Assembly (NCBI GenBank): GCA_002348585.1
Contig: DEBO01000085.1
Coordinates: 1 to 6,778 of the forward strand
Length of the DNA stretch: 6,778 nucleotides
Direction of reading: 5' to 3'
Source: Alphaproteobacteria bacterium UBA2954
Lineage (GTDB): Bacteria > Pseudomonadota > Alphaproteobacteria > Puniceispirillales > Puniceispirillaceae
The notes below the pieces were generated by a model that saw only the letters and a list, made by a program, of their open reading frames with translations, was not told the DNA's origin and did no database searches. The position numbers were made by a program, and so were the translations under genes. Shown here piece by piece: positions 1-6,433 of the stretch (position 1 is the first letter of the stretch; every line of letters begins with the position of its first letter).

Positions 1-900
1 CGTATGCGTCAGTTTCATCAATTCGGGTGCGAGCTCATAGGATTAACCAGCCCACTTGCAGACGCTGAAATTATCTCACTCGGCGCTGCAATTTTATCTG
101 AGCTTAAGGTTCTGCCGCATACAAAACTGCATTTGAATTCCTTAGGGGATCAGGAAAGCCGTCTGGCCTATCGGCAAGCCCTGATAGAATATCTGGCACA
201 GTATCGAAGCAGCTTGTCTGAGGATAGCCAGCGGCGCCTTGACAGCAACCCACTGCGGATTTTGGATTCAAAATCTGAGACTGACCAGGCGATTCTGACT
301 GAAGCTCCTCGCCTACCTTCATACCTTAGCGACGAGGCAAAGGTGCATTTTGATCGGGTGTCTGATTGCTTGAATCAAGCAGGTATCGAATTTGTTCTTG
401 ATCCGCTTTTGGTTAGGGGCCTTGATTATTATTCACACACCGCCTTTGAATTCATCACGAATGCGCTTGGCGCGCAGGGCACAGTTTTGGGGGGTGGGCG
501 GTATGATGGCCTGTCAGAAACACTCGGCGGCCCACCTTTGCCAGCCGTTGGCTTCGCGGCAGGCATCGAACGGTTAACGCTAATTGGGGATGGTCATGCT
601 GCTGCTGTGCCAGATATCGGATTAATTGCCGCTGATATAGATGCTGAGACAGAGGCATTCGGACTGGCCGTTTCACTGCGTCAGGCAGGTTTGTCATGCG
701 TGATGCTATTAAAAGGGAATATGGGAAAAAAGATGAAGGCTGCGAACAGACTGGGCTGTGCGAGTGTGATCATTGCAGGTTCAGATGAGCTTAGCCGTGG
801 AGCCGTCACTGTGCGTAGCATGGCTGATGGCGAACAGTTTGAAGTGGAACTATCTAAGCTTACAACATGGCTTTCTCAGCGTCTGAGTAAAACTTCCTAG
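1..900 (+). CDS. hisS: Histidyl-tRNA synthetase, 5'-truncated by the window edge
   Basis: Charges tRNA-His with histidine in the cytoplasm (class II aminoacyl-tRNA synthetase). The frame is open from base 1. The first residues, [14 protein letters not shown], match motif 2 of E. coli HisRS near residue 121, so about 120 N-terminal residues lie outside the window and the ATG at 4 is internal. Counting from that Met, the HisRS-specific LVRGLDYY block with the catalytic Arg is at residues 136-143. The second histidine block, [14 protein letters not shown], is at 155-170, and class II motif 3, GFAAGIERL, at 183-191. Residues ~203-298 form the C-terminal anticodon-binding domain. That domain argues against the ATP-PRT regulatory paralogue HisZ, which lacks it. 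The TAG stop is 13 nt before the preferred prfA start, so the two are probably co-transcribed. Confidence 0.95.
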   Translation, partial: RMRQFHQFGCELIGLTSPLADAEIISLGAAILSELKVLPHTKLHLNSLGDQESRLAYRQALIEYLAQYRSSLSEDSQRRLDSNPLRILDSKSETDQAILTEAPRLPSYLSDEAKVHFDRVSDCLNQAGIEFVLDPLLVRGLDYYSHTAFEFITNALGAQGTVLGGGRYDGLSETLGGPPLPAVGFAAGIERLTLIGDGHAAAVPDIGLIAADIDAETEAFGLAVSLRQAGLSCVMLLKGNMGKKMKAANRLGCASVIIAGSDELSRGAVTVRSMADGEQFEVELSKLTTWLSQRLSKTS

Positions 901-913
901 GAAAGTGATTAAG

Positions 914-1996
914 ATGAGCCTTGAAACCAATATGGACAGGGTGCTGGAACGTCGCCAAGACATTGAGGGCAGGCTGGCTAATGCAGGTGCCTTGTCTTCT
1001 AACCAGCTTATGCAGCTCTCACGCGAACTTGCGGAGATTAAACCATTGGCCCAGCAGGTTGAAATTGTTCGTCAGCTGCAGCAAAGCCTGCAGGATGCAA
1101 AAGACATAGCTGTTGGTGAAACCGACGATGAACTTATAGAACTTGCCCGTGCAGAAACAGAAGAATTGGCTTCTCGACTGCCAGATGAGGAACATAAGCT
1201 GAAACTGTTACTTCTGCCTAAAGATACTGATGATGCCCGTAATGCAATTATCGAAGTCAGAGCAGGAACAGGTGGCGAGGAAGCTGCTCTGTTTGCTTCT
1301 GATTTATTTGGAATGTATCAGCGCTTTGCAGTTAAATATGGGTGGCGGTTTGAAGTCATGGATATCTCAGAAACAGGGATTGGAGGCTATAAAGAGGCAA
1401 CCGCAAATATTTCAGGTCAGGATGTCTTTGCCAAGCTAAAATTTGAATCGGGTGTGCATCGAGTGCAGCGTGTTCCTGAAACAGAAACCGGTGGGCGTAT
1501 TCATACCTCGGCGGCAACCGTAGCGGTTTTGCCAGAGGCGCAGGATGTTGATATCGAAATTCATGAGAGTGATTTGCGGGTTGATGTGTTCAGGGCATCT
1601 GGTCCGGGAGGGCAATCGGTGAACACGACTGATTCTGCCGTTCGCATCACACATTTACCAACTGGAATTATTGTCAGCCAGCAGGATGAGAAGTCGCAGC
1701 ATAAGAACCGTGCTAAGGCCATGAAAATTTTACGTGCACGGCTTTATGATGCTGAACGAGCGCGACAGCAGGCAGAAAGGGCAGCATCACGAAAAGGCCA
1801 GGTAGGAACTGGAGACAGGTCAGAGCGGATTAGAACCTATAATTTCCCGCAGGGACGGGTAACAGACCACCGGATTAATCTTACCTTATATAAGCTGGAC
1901 AAAATCCTGGCTGGGGAATCTCTTGAAGAAGTGATTGATGCGTTGGCGGCAGAAGATCAGGCTGCCCGTCTGGCTGAAGGACAGGAGGATGGGTGA
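914..1996 (+). CDS. prfA: Peptide chain release factor 1 (RF1)
   Basis: Recognises UAA and UAG stop codons on the ribosome and triggers hydrolysis of peptidyl-tRNA. From ATG 914 the protein is 360 residues, the same length as E. coli RF1. The codon-recognition tripeptide is PET at 188-190, the RF1 PxT type at the E. coli position (RF2 has SPF). The GGQ motif that enters the peptidyl-transferase centre is at 232-234, within [19 protein letters not shown]. Other conserved blocks are [34 protein letters not shown] and the C-terminal [19 protein letters not shown]. An in-frame GTG at 905 would add three residues, but AGGAA at 899-903 is spaced for ATG 914 and not for the GTG. The TGA stop overlaps the prmC start. 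Confidence 0.96.
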   Translation: MSLETNMDRVLERRQDIEGRLANAGALSSNQLMQLSRELAEIKPLAQQVEIVRQLQQSLQDAKDIAVGETDDELIELARAETEELASRLPDEEHKLKLLLLPKDTDDARNAIIEVRAGTGGEEAALFASDLFGMYQRFAVKYGWRFEVMDISETGIGGYKEATANISGQDVFAKLKFESGVHRVQRVPETETGGRIHTSAATVAVLPEAQDVDIEIHESDLRVDVFRASGPGGQSVNTTDSAVRITHLPTGIIVSQQDEKSQHKNRAKAMKILRARLYDAERARQQAERAASRKGQVGTGDRSERIRTYNFPQGRVTDHRINLTLYKLDKILAGESLEEVIDALAAEDQAARLAEGQEDG

Positions 1997-2904
1997 AAAC
2001 AGCAATTCCCGACATTGAAGTTCCGCAGGATAGCCAGCGTCCTTTTGAACTCGAAGCAGAACTGCAAAGTGCTCTGCCGGACCTGCTCCAGCAGGTTAAG
2101 TCCCGTCTGCACGCGCCCAGTTATCTGGATGCGCGCTGGCTACTTGGTCTTGCGGTTGGCCGTGATTCACCTGTTTTCGGCCACGAAAGCCTAATACTGA
2201 CGGTTGCGCAGGCAGCCAACCTTAATGCTCTTATAGCCCAGCGCAACAGCGGTTATCCGATAAGTCGGATGCGCGGCAAGCGTGAATTCTATTCTTTGTG
2301 CTTCTATCTGAATGACCACACGCTCGACCCACGCCCGGACAGTGAATGTCTTGTAGATGCCGCCGTGGACTACACTCGTAGCGCAGCTTTTGACACACAG
2401 GCACTCTCCTGTCTCGATTTAGGAACAGGGTCAGGCTGTCTTTTACTCAGCTTTCTCAGTGCATTGCCTAAAACATCAGGAATAGGAGTGGATCTTGCCC
2501 CTCTTGCCGTGTCGCAAGCCCGAGCGAATGCAGCTCAGCTTGGCCTGGCTGACCGGGCCCAGTTTATCTGTTCTGACTGGTTTGAAGGGGTAGAGGGCAG
2601 CTTTGACCTGGTTTTGGCCAACCCACCTTATATTTCAACTGGAGATAGCACACTGGCACGTGATGTGGCAGATTATGACCCATCACTTGCCCTGTTTGCC
2701 GGCGCAGATGGTCTTGTAGCCTATGCCGAATTATTGCCGCAAATTCCAGCCCGGCTTGCAGCAGAGGGCCGTTTGTTTTTGGAAATTGGGGCTGAGCAGA
2801 CAAATGCTGTAAAAAACTTGGCTGAACAGGCTGGTCTGCAGCTTTATGCAGTCTGTCCTGATCTTGCTGGCCAGGACCGATGTTTAATCTTTGGCAAAAA
2901 ATGA
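1993..2904 (+). CDS. prmC: Release factor glutamine N5-methyltransferase PrmC (HemK)
   Basis: SAM-dependent cytoplasmic enzyme that methylates the GGQ glutamine of RF1 and RF2, which speeds termination. The 303 residues fit the family. An N-terminal helical release-factor-binding region (~25-105) is followed by a Rossmann methyltransferase domain. Landmarks are [10 protein letters not shown] (113-122, compare PRPDTE in E. coli), SAM-binding LDLGTGSG (141-148), acidic GVDLAP (165-170) and the catalytic NPPY glutamine-binding motif (210-213) followed by [16 protein letters not shown] (228-241) is another conserved family block. The start is GTG 1993, which overlaps the prfA stop as GTGA. AGGAGG at 1983-1988 lies just upstream inside prfA. 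The ATG at 1989 is in another frame that closes within ten codons. The overlap suggests RF1 and its modifier are translationally coupled. Confidence 0.95.
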   Translation: MKTAIPDIEVPQDSQRPFELEAELQSALPDLLQQVKSRLHAPSYLDARWLLGLAVGRDSPVFGHESLILTVAQAANLNALIAQRNSGYPISRMRGKREFYSLCFYLNDHTLDPRPDSECLVDAAVDYTRSAAFDTQALSCLDLGTGSGCLLLSFLSALPKTSGIGVDLAPLAVSQARANAAQLGLADRAQFICSDWFEGVEGSFDLVLANPPYISTGDSTLARDVADYDPSLALFAGADGLVAYAELLPQIPARLAAEGRLFLEIGAEQTNAVKNLAEQAGLQLYAVCPDLAGQDRCLIFGKK

Positions 2905-2926
2905 CGTTTTTTCTTGCCTTTATTCT
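2893..2926 (+). terminator. Possible weak intrinsic terminator at the prmC stop
   Basis: GGCAA (2893-2897) can pair with TTGCC (2914-2918), and the adjoining A run (2898-2901) with the T run 2907-2912 around a short loop. A T-rich stretch (TTTATTCT) follows at 2919-2926. The stem overlaps the prmC stop codon and is AT-rich, so it would be weak. It could lower readthrough into the DUF4167 gene or have no function. Confidence 0.3.
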
Positions 2927-3046
2927 CAGAACAGGGCAATAAGTTGTAGTGACGAGTTGGCGATGTGTTGCCCTGTCACCTATTTCCGATACGAAAACAA
3001 ACATAATTGTTTCAGTTCGAACTGATTTCACAGCATTGGATTTTTC
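2905..3046 (+). other. Structured spacer between prmC and the DUF4167 gene
   Basis: This 142-nt spacer holds several inverted repeats. ACAGGGCAA (2931-2939) and TTGCCCTGT (2968-2976) are perfect 9-nt complements around a 28-nt loop. AAACAA (2995-3000) can pair with TTGTTT (3007-3012). A perfect 14-nt palindrome, TCAGTTCGAACTGA, lies at 3012-3025, 21 nt before the start codon. CATAAT (3002-3007) resembles a -10 box, but I see no -35 at a good distance. The spacer could be a promoter/operator region or a folded mRNA leader. The repeats are visible, but any function is inference. Confidence 0.4.
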
Positions 3047-3493
3047 ATGAGACATAATCAGGGTCAGAACCAAAAGCGCTCGCGTGGGCGTGGGCGCCGT
3101 AACAGTAACCACGGACAAACTAATTTTAACCGGAATACGACATTTGATTCAAATGGTCCAGACGGGCGTCTGCGGGGGAATGCCTTACAATTATATGAAA
3201 AATACACAGCACTTGCGCATGATGCAAACGCTGCTGGCGAACGGATTTCTGCTGAAGCTATGGCCCAGTTTGCTGACCACTATTACCGCATACATCAGAT
3301 AATTCTTCACGCTGCTGATCAACATCGCCGCAATCAAGAAGAGCGTCAGCAGCAAAACCGTAAGCTTGAGAGTGGTGCGTCAGAAACGTCCGAAAAGTCA
3401 GCTGATAGTGTAAAGGCGGCGGAACTGCAGGATGAAGAAGCTGTTGAAACAGGAGCGCAGACCGCAGCAGAAGCTGACGAGGCTGTCGCGTGA
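3047..3493 (+). CDS. DUF4167 domain-containing protein
   Basis: Small protein of 148 residues whose biochemical role I do not know. The N-terminus (1-30) is basic and rich in Arg, Gly, Asn and Gln, with the RGRGRR run at 13-18, as in proteins that contact nucleic acid. The family core follows: FDSNGPDGRLRGNALQLYEKY (33-53), then a predicted helical stretch through ISAEAMAQFADHYYRIHQII (67-86). Residues ~91-106 are charged and Gln-rich, and the tail (110-148) is acidic, low-complexity and probably disordered. The N-terminal half matches the DUF4167 pattern found in Alphaproteobacteria, where the gene commonly follows prmC as it does here. The start is ATG 3047, with only a weak GGA (3038-3040) as ribosome site. 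RNA or ribosome association is an inference from charge and neighbours. Confidence 0.85.
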   Translation: MRHNQGQNQKRSRGRGRRNSNHGQTNFNRNTTFDSNGPDGRLRGNALQLYEKYTALAHDANAAGERISAEAMAQFADHYYRIHQIILHAADQHRRNQEERQQQNRKLESGASETSEKSADSVKAAELQDEEAVETGAQTAAEADEAVA

Positions 3494-3504
3494 ACTATTC
3501 ACGC
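3488..3504. terminator. Hairpin at the convergent gene junction
   Basis: GCGTGAA (3488-3494) and TTCACGC (3498-3504) form a perfect 7-bp stem with a 3-nt loop. It overlaps the DUF4167 stop codon and ends 4 nt before the MOSC stop codon on the other strand. Its position between convergent genes suits a bidirectional transcription barrier. Neither strand has a T tract after it, so it is not a classical intrinsic terminator. Confidence 0.4.
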
Positions 3505-3508
3505 ACAT

Positions 3509-4288
3509 TCAGCTTATGTGGTGCACATTTGCACCCTCAATTAGTGTACCCTTTTTTACAATACGCGCAAACATCCCAAAATTAGTGTGACCATAGATTT
3601 GGAGCATGGTGCGCAAATGATTTTGTGATGCGTCTGCGGTGTCGGGGTCAACGTTGATGGCTGCGCATCTCCCAACCGGTTCGATTATTTCAATTTCGAC
3701 ATCACCAATGCAGATGTGTTTGCCCGCCCATTCAAATTCTTCGAATGGTGTTTGAGTCTCAATAATGAGATTAAGACGAAAACGCTTGTTATCCACAGAT
3801 GTGTGAGTGACTTTGCTGAAATCTGCCAGTGAGGCTGTGCCACCAATGCTGATCCAGGGGGCTTGTGTATCTGTATAGCCACCATTTGAAAGGCGGCACA
3901 GCCGCGGTGTCAGCTGAAACCGGTCTGGTAGCAAAGCATGTAACCTGTCCATTACTTGTTCTGCCTCGTTAGCAGCTGTCAAGATGGCAGCCCCCGTTCT
4001 ATCGTTCAGTTGGATTCGATCGCTAGTTTCATCATAGGTTAGCGTCAGTTCTGCCAGACGCGGTTCAGATAAAAGTTGAATGAAATGGCGCTTGCTCAGC
4101 CAGCCCTCATTCAGTTTTTTATGGCTGACTGGATGACCATTACTGACCGCAAAGCGTCTGTCAGCAGGCAGGAGCCGGTCAGCAATAACTTCAACTCTGG
4201 GAAAACGCTGGCCTGGAAATCCTTTAAACGGATATTGCCAGATTTCAGCGAGTCTGCAAGGTGTCGAGGTCTGAACAGAAGCACTCAT
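3509..4288 (-). CDS. MOSC domain-containing protein (YcbX-like, without ferredoxin domain)
   Basis: 259-residue protein with a MOSC N-terminal beta-barrel domain (~10-125) and a MOSC domain (~135-257). MOSC proteins handle sulfur or the molybdenum cofactor; related members (YcbX, mARC, the Moco sulfurase C-terminus) act on N-hydroxylated compounds or carry sulfur on a conserved Cys. Visible marks are the opening AEIWQYPFKGFPG (14-26), RFRLNLIIE (169-177), EPVGRCAAINVDPDT (203-217) with the likely key Cys208, and the C-terminal block GHTNFGMFARIVKKG (233-247). E. coli YcbX is longer and carries a 2Fe-2S ferredoxin domain that is absent here, so a separate electron donor would be needed if this is a reductase. 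No signal peptide is seen, so it is probably cytoplasmic. The start lies 9 nt after the M23 stop, without a clear Shine-Dalgarno sequence. The two genes are likely co-transcribed. The substrate is unknown. Confidence 0.85.
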   Translation of the reverse strand: MSASVQTSTPCRLAEIWQYPFKGFPGQRFPRVEVIADRLLPADRRFAVSNGHPVSHKKLNEGWLSKRHFIQLLSEPRLAELTLTYDETSDRIQLNDRTGAAILTAANEAEQVMDRLHALLPDRFQLTPRLCRLSNGGYTDTQAPWISIGGTASLADFSKVTHTSVDNKRFRLNLIIETQTPFEEFEWAGKHICIGDVEIEIIEPVGRCAAINVDPDTADASQNHLRTMLQIYGHTNFGMFARIVKKGTLIEGANVHHIS

Positions 4289-4297
4289 TGGTTTAGT

Positions 4298-5926
4298 TCA
4301 ACGTTCAAGAGCAGCCTGCTGCAGGGTAACACCAACATAATCAGGCGTTAGGCTATCTTTCATTTGTTTCTCAATAGCCTTGACCGCATCAGAAAAGGCC
4401 TGCATCTGGTCGTTAGGAACACCTTTCCCAGCAGGGAGTTGAACGGTCATTGGATTCACTTGCCGGTTATTCACCATAATTTCATAATGCAGGTGTGGGC
4501 CCGTTGACCGGCCGGTTGAACCGACAAAGCCAATAACTTCACCTTGTGTTATTTTGCGGCCTTTGCTGATCCCCGAGGCAATGCGAGACATATGAGCGTA
4601 GGCGGTTTTGTAGGTTGAGTTATGCCGTATGCGGACATATTTGCCATAGTTACCATTCCATCCAGCAGCTTCGACAGACCCAGAGCCTGCAGCGAGGATG
4701 GGTGTGCCTGTGGGCACCGCAAAATCAATTCCGCGATGCATGGCGTTAAAGCCTGTTACTGGATGGCGTCTCATACCATAGCGTGAACTTAAGCGGGCAC
4801 CGTTAACAGGTGTCCGCATCAAAGTCCGCACGGCAGATTTCCCATTTCGGTCATACCAACCAATCTGCCCGTCAGGATGAGTGAACCGGTAGTAGCCCAT
4901 TCTTTTGCCAGACAGAATAATACCTGCATAATTCAATTTGCCCGAACTGAGTACATTACCTGTCAGCCGGTCAACGGTCTTTTCATAAACCAGTTCAAAC
5001 TGATCGCCTCTCTGAATGTCGCGCTGGAAATCAACAGAAAAGCTCATCACTCGGACAAATTTGTCAAACGCATCAAGCGGGATATTTACTTGGCGAGCAG
5101 CTTCATACAAAGACAAATCAATCTCATTACCAGCGTGAACCGCGGCCCTGTCAACAGGGCGAACAGCCTTTATGGCATGCCAGCTTAGTTCAGCGTCTTC
5201 AGGGCTGTCCCGCAATACATAATGGTCAAGAAAAATATTGCCGGCTTTGCTAGAGGTCTGCTGGCTCGTGGGCAGGCTGACTTTGAGGGCAATGGCTCGT
5301 TTATCTTCATCCAAACCAGCTGTGAATTCTGTGCCAATTTGCAGCCGGCGCAGGTTAAGATGCTGAGATAATGCTTTTGAAACATAGGCGACATCCTGAT
5401 TTGTGAATTTTGCTTTGAGCAAGATTTTGGCAAGTGTATCCCCTGCCGACAAGATGAGCTTTGTTTCTGACAATACCGTCTGCCCTGTCTGCTGCCGAAC
5501 CATATCTGCTAAATCTTTCGTTGATTCGGGCCACATATCCAATATATCCGGGCGACCTGCAGGACCAGAAACACCTGCAATACGTCCGCTCCAGATGGAC
5601 GCATAATCAGGCCGCGCTGCGGGCAGAGGCACGTCACCGTCACTGTCATCTAAGGGGTCAGCAGCATTATGCATTATCTGCGTCTTGTCTTTATTCAAGA
5701 ACTTGAGGGTGGCTGGGTGTGCGATTAACTCAACACGGGCAGACGCGGCATGCACAGTGAAAAGCATGCTTAGCACAGCAGCGAAGAGCAGTTTGGTTAC
5801 ATAAGTATGCCGCCAATTTCTATCGACTAACTCAAAAGGCTGAAAAGATACAAGAGTTATCAATGTGGTGATTCGCTCACGTGCAGCGCCGAAAGCAAAA
5901 AAAATTGTTGGTTTTGATGTTATCAT
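4298..5926 (-). CDS. M23 family (LytM/MepM-like) envelope metallopeptidase
   Basis: Probable periplasmic murein endopeptidase that cuts peptide crosslinks during wall growth or division. From ATG 5926 it has 542 residues. A hydrophobic segment, KLLFAAVLSMLFTV, at ~45-58 is followed by AASA, so it is a signal peptide or membrane anchor behind an unusually long N-terminal tail. A LysM/OapA-like region (~155-212) contains LILSAGDTLAKIL. Next is the MepM-type middle domain with the block FVRVMSFSVDFQRDIQRGDQFEL (~290-312). The LytM domain follows, with HRGID (His397, Asp401), AYAHM (His445) and GPHLHYEI (His478, His480): the complete zinc and catalytic set. The start is uncertain. The frame stays open to ATG 5980 and TTG 5995, and TTG 5863 is a shorter option. 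None has a strong ribosome site. It is divergent from the rRNA operon and leads the MOSC gene. Confidence 0.9.
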   Translation of the reverse strand: MITSKPTIFFAFGAARERITTLITLVSFQPFELVDRNWRHTYVTKLLFAAVLSMLFTVHAASARVELIAHPATLKFLNKDKTQIMHNAADPLDDSDGDVPLPAARPDYASIWSGRIAGVSGPAGRPDILDMWPESTKDLADMVRQQTGQTVLSETKLILSAGDTLAKILLKAKFTNQDVAYVSKALSQHLNLRRLQIGTEFTAGLDEDKRAIALKVSLPTSQQTSSKAGNIFLDHYVLRDSPEDAELSWHAIKAVRPVDRAAVHAGNEIDLSLYEAARQVNIPLDAFDKFVRVMSFSVDFQRDIQRGDQFELVYEKTVDRLTGNVLSSGKLNYAGIILSGKRMGYYRFTHPDGQIGWYDRNGKSAVRTLMRTPVNGARLSSRYGMRRHPVTGFNAMHRGIDFAVPTGTPILAAGSGSVEAAGWNGNYGKYVRIRHNSTYKTAYAHMSRIASGISKGRKITQGEVIGFVGSTGRSTGPHLHYEIMVNNRQVNPMTVQLPAGKGVPNDQMQAFSDAVKAIEKQMKDSLTPDYVGVTLQQAALER

Positions 5927-6043
5927 GCGATTTTCTGGCAATCTGCTGCGTGAATTTAAATCAGACCTGAAAGATTTCATTAAATCATATTGCAATTGTT
6001 TGATTTTTTAGGCCGTGACAGGATATTCATTCTTCACTTTTCC

Positions 6044-6073
6044 ATCATTAATGCTGTTAGAATCAGGCGTCAA
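6044..6073 (-). promoter_or_regulatory. Candidate promoter for the M23-MOSC pair
   Basis: On the minus strand, TTGACG (6073-6068, five of six to the -35 consensus) is followed after 18 nt by AATGAT (6049-6044, four of six to the -10 consensus). Transcription would begin near 6037, upstream of every possible M23 start codon. A rival -10-like TATGAT at 5990-5985 has no matching -35. This rests on consensus matching in AT-rich DNA only. Confidence 0.25.
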
Positions 6074-6311
6074 ATCATTTTTTTCATGCATATTCCGCAC
6101 CAATTCTGCTGAGTCTCTTTTCCCCTTTCCTCAAATTTGTTATTCTGAGAGACTAGAGATGTGGTTTAAAGCATGGTCGACTGCCTGAGATGGTCTATTT
6201 TTGTGAGTTGAACGAAAATCACTTGCTAGATAGTGCAGAATGAAAACATAAAGTAGTTGCGGATAAGGTTGTTATTAGAGCCGATCAATTAAACTAAAAA
6301 AGTGACTAAAT

Positions 6312-6335
6312 GCGTGTTTTTTAGTGATTTTGGGT
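6312..6335 (+). promoter_or_regulatory. UP-element-like A/T tract upstream of the rRNA promoter
   Basis: The stretch just upstream of the rRNA -35 box, about -59 to -36 from the inferred start, contains a T6 run (6317-6322) and a T4 run (6328-6331). Strong rRNA promoters often carry A/T tracts here that bind the RNA polymerase alpha C-terminal domain. The T6 run is also one arm of the 6293-6325 inverted repeat. The assignment is by position and composition only. Confidence 0.4.
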
Positions 6336-6364
6336 TTGACACTATCTCAGTGATGGCTTATAAC
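6336..6364 (+). promoter_or_regulatory. rRNA operon promoter (-35 TTGACA, -10 TATAAC)
   Basis: TTGACA (6336-6341) is a perfect -35 hexamer. After an ideal 17-bp spacer, TATAAC (6359-6364) matches the -10 consensus at five of six positions. Transcription should start near 6371. The discriminator just after the -10 (CCCGAAACTCGC) begins GC-rich, as at growth-rate and ppGpp-controlled rRNA promoters. The promoter points toward the 16S gene about 300 nt downstream, and it is the best promoter match I found in the window. Confidence 0.75.
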
Positions 6365-6422
6365 CCCGAAACTCGCTGCCGACCGGTGGTAGAGATAGTC
6401 CGATAGGCAAATTGCAGGTATA

Positions 6423-6433
6423 GGTCTTTAAGG
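6423..6433 (+). promoter_or_regulatory. boxA-like antitermination element
   Basis: GGTCTTTAAGG resembles the rRNA boxA consensus TGCTCTTTAACA (about eight of twelve positions, including the TCTTTAA core). It lies ~50 nt after the inferred transcription start, in the loop of a possible 7-bp stem. boxA RNA binds NusB-NusE to make rRNA transcription resistant to Rho. No clear boxB hairpin precedes it. Confidence 0.4.

Larger units (their letters stand above)
5927..6335. other. Divergent intergenic region between the M23 gene and the rRNA promoter
   Basis: About 400 nt, AT-rich, with no convincing gene. It may include the first codons of the M23 gene if that gene starts at 5980 or 5995. Visible structure: a pyrimidine-rich tract at 6114-6132 on the + strand, enclosed by the 7-nt inverted repeat AGTCTCT (6112-6118) / AGAGACT (6148-6154). 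A second perfect 9-nt inverted repeat, ACTAAAAAA (6293-6301) / TTTTTTAGT (6317-6325), lies just upstream of the rRNA -35 box. Only short unsupported reading frames occur (6051-6188 on +, 6008-6091 on -). Confidence 0.5.

Noticed and set aside
1..900. HisZ (ATP phosphoribosyltransferase regulatory subunit) instead of HisS
   Set aside because: The intact C-terminal anticodon-binding domain and the full HisRS signature blocks are those of a working synthetase.
905..913. GTG at 905 as the prfA start
   Set aside because: AGGAA at 899-903 is far too close to the GTG but well spaced for ATG 914, which also gives PxT numbering identical to E. coli RF1.
2564..3118. 184-residue minus-strand open frame across the prmC 3' end, the spacer and the DUF4167 start
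   Set aside because: It lies antisense to two well-supported genes, shows no recognisable domain and has a biased composition typical of an antisense shadow.
4877..5188. 103-residue plus-strand open frame within the M23 gene
   Set aside because: It lies fully antisense to the conserved middle domain of the M23 peptidase and has no recognisable feature of its own.
6051..6188. 45-codon plus-strand frame in the M23-rRNA intergenic region
   Set aside because: There is no ribosome-binding site or recognisable motif, and it crosses the pyrimidine-rich inverted-repeat element; frames this long arise by chance.
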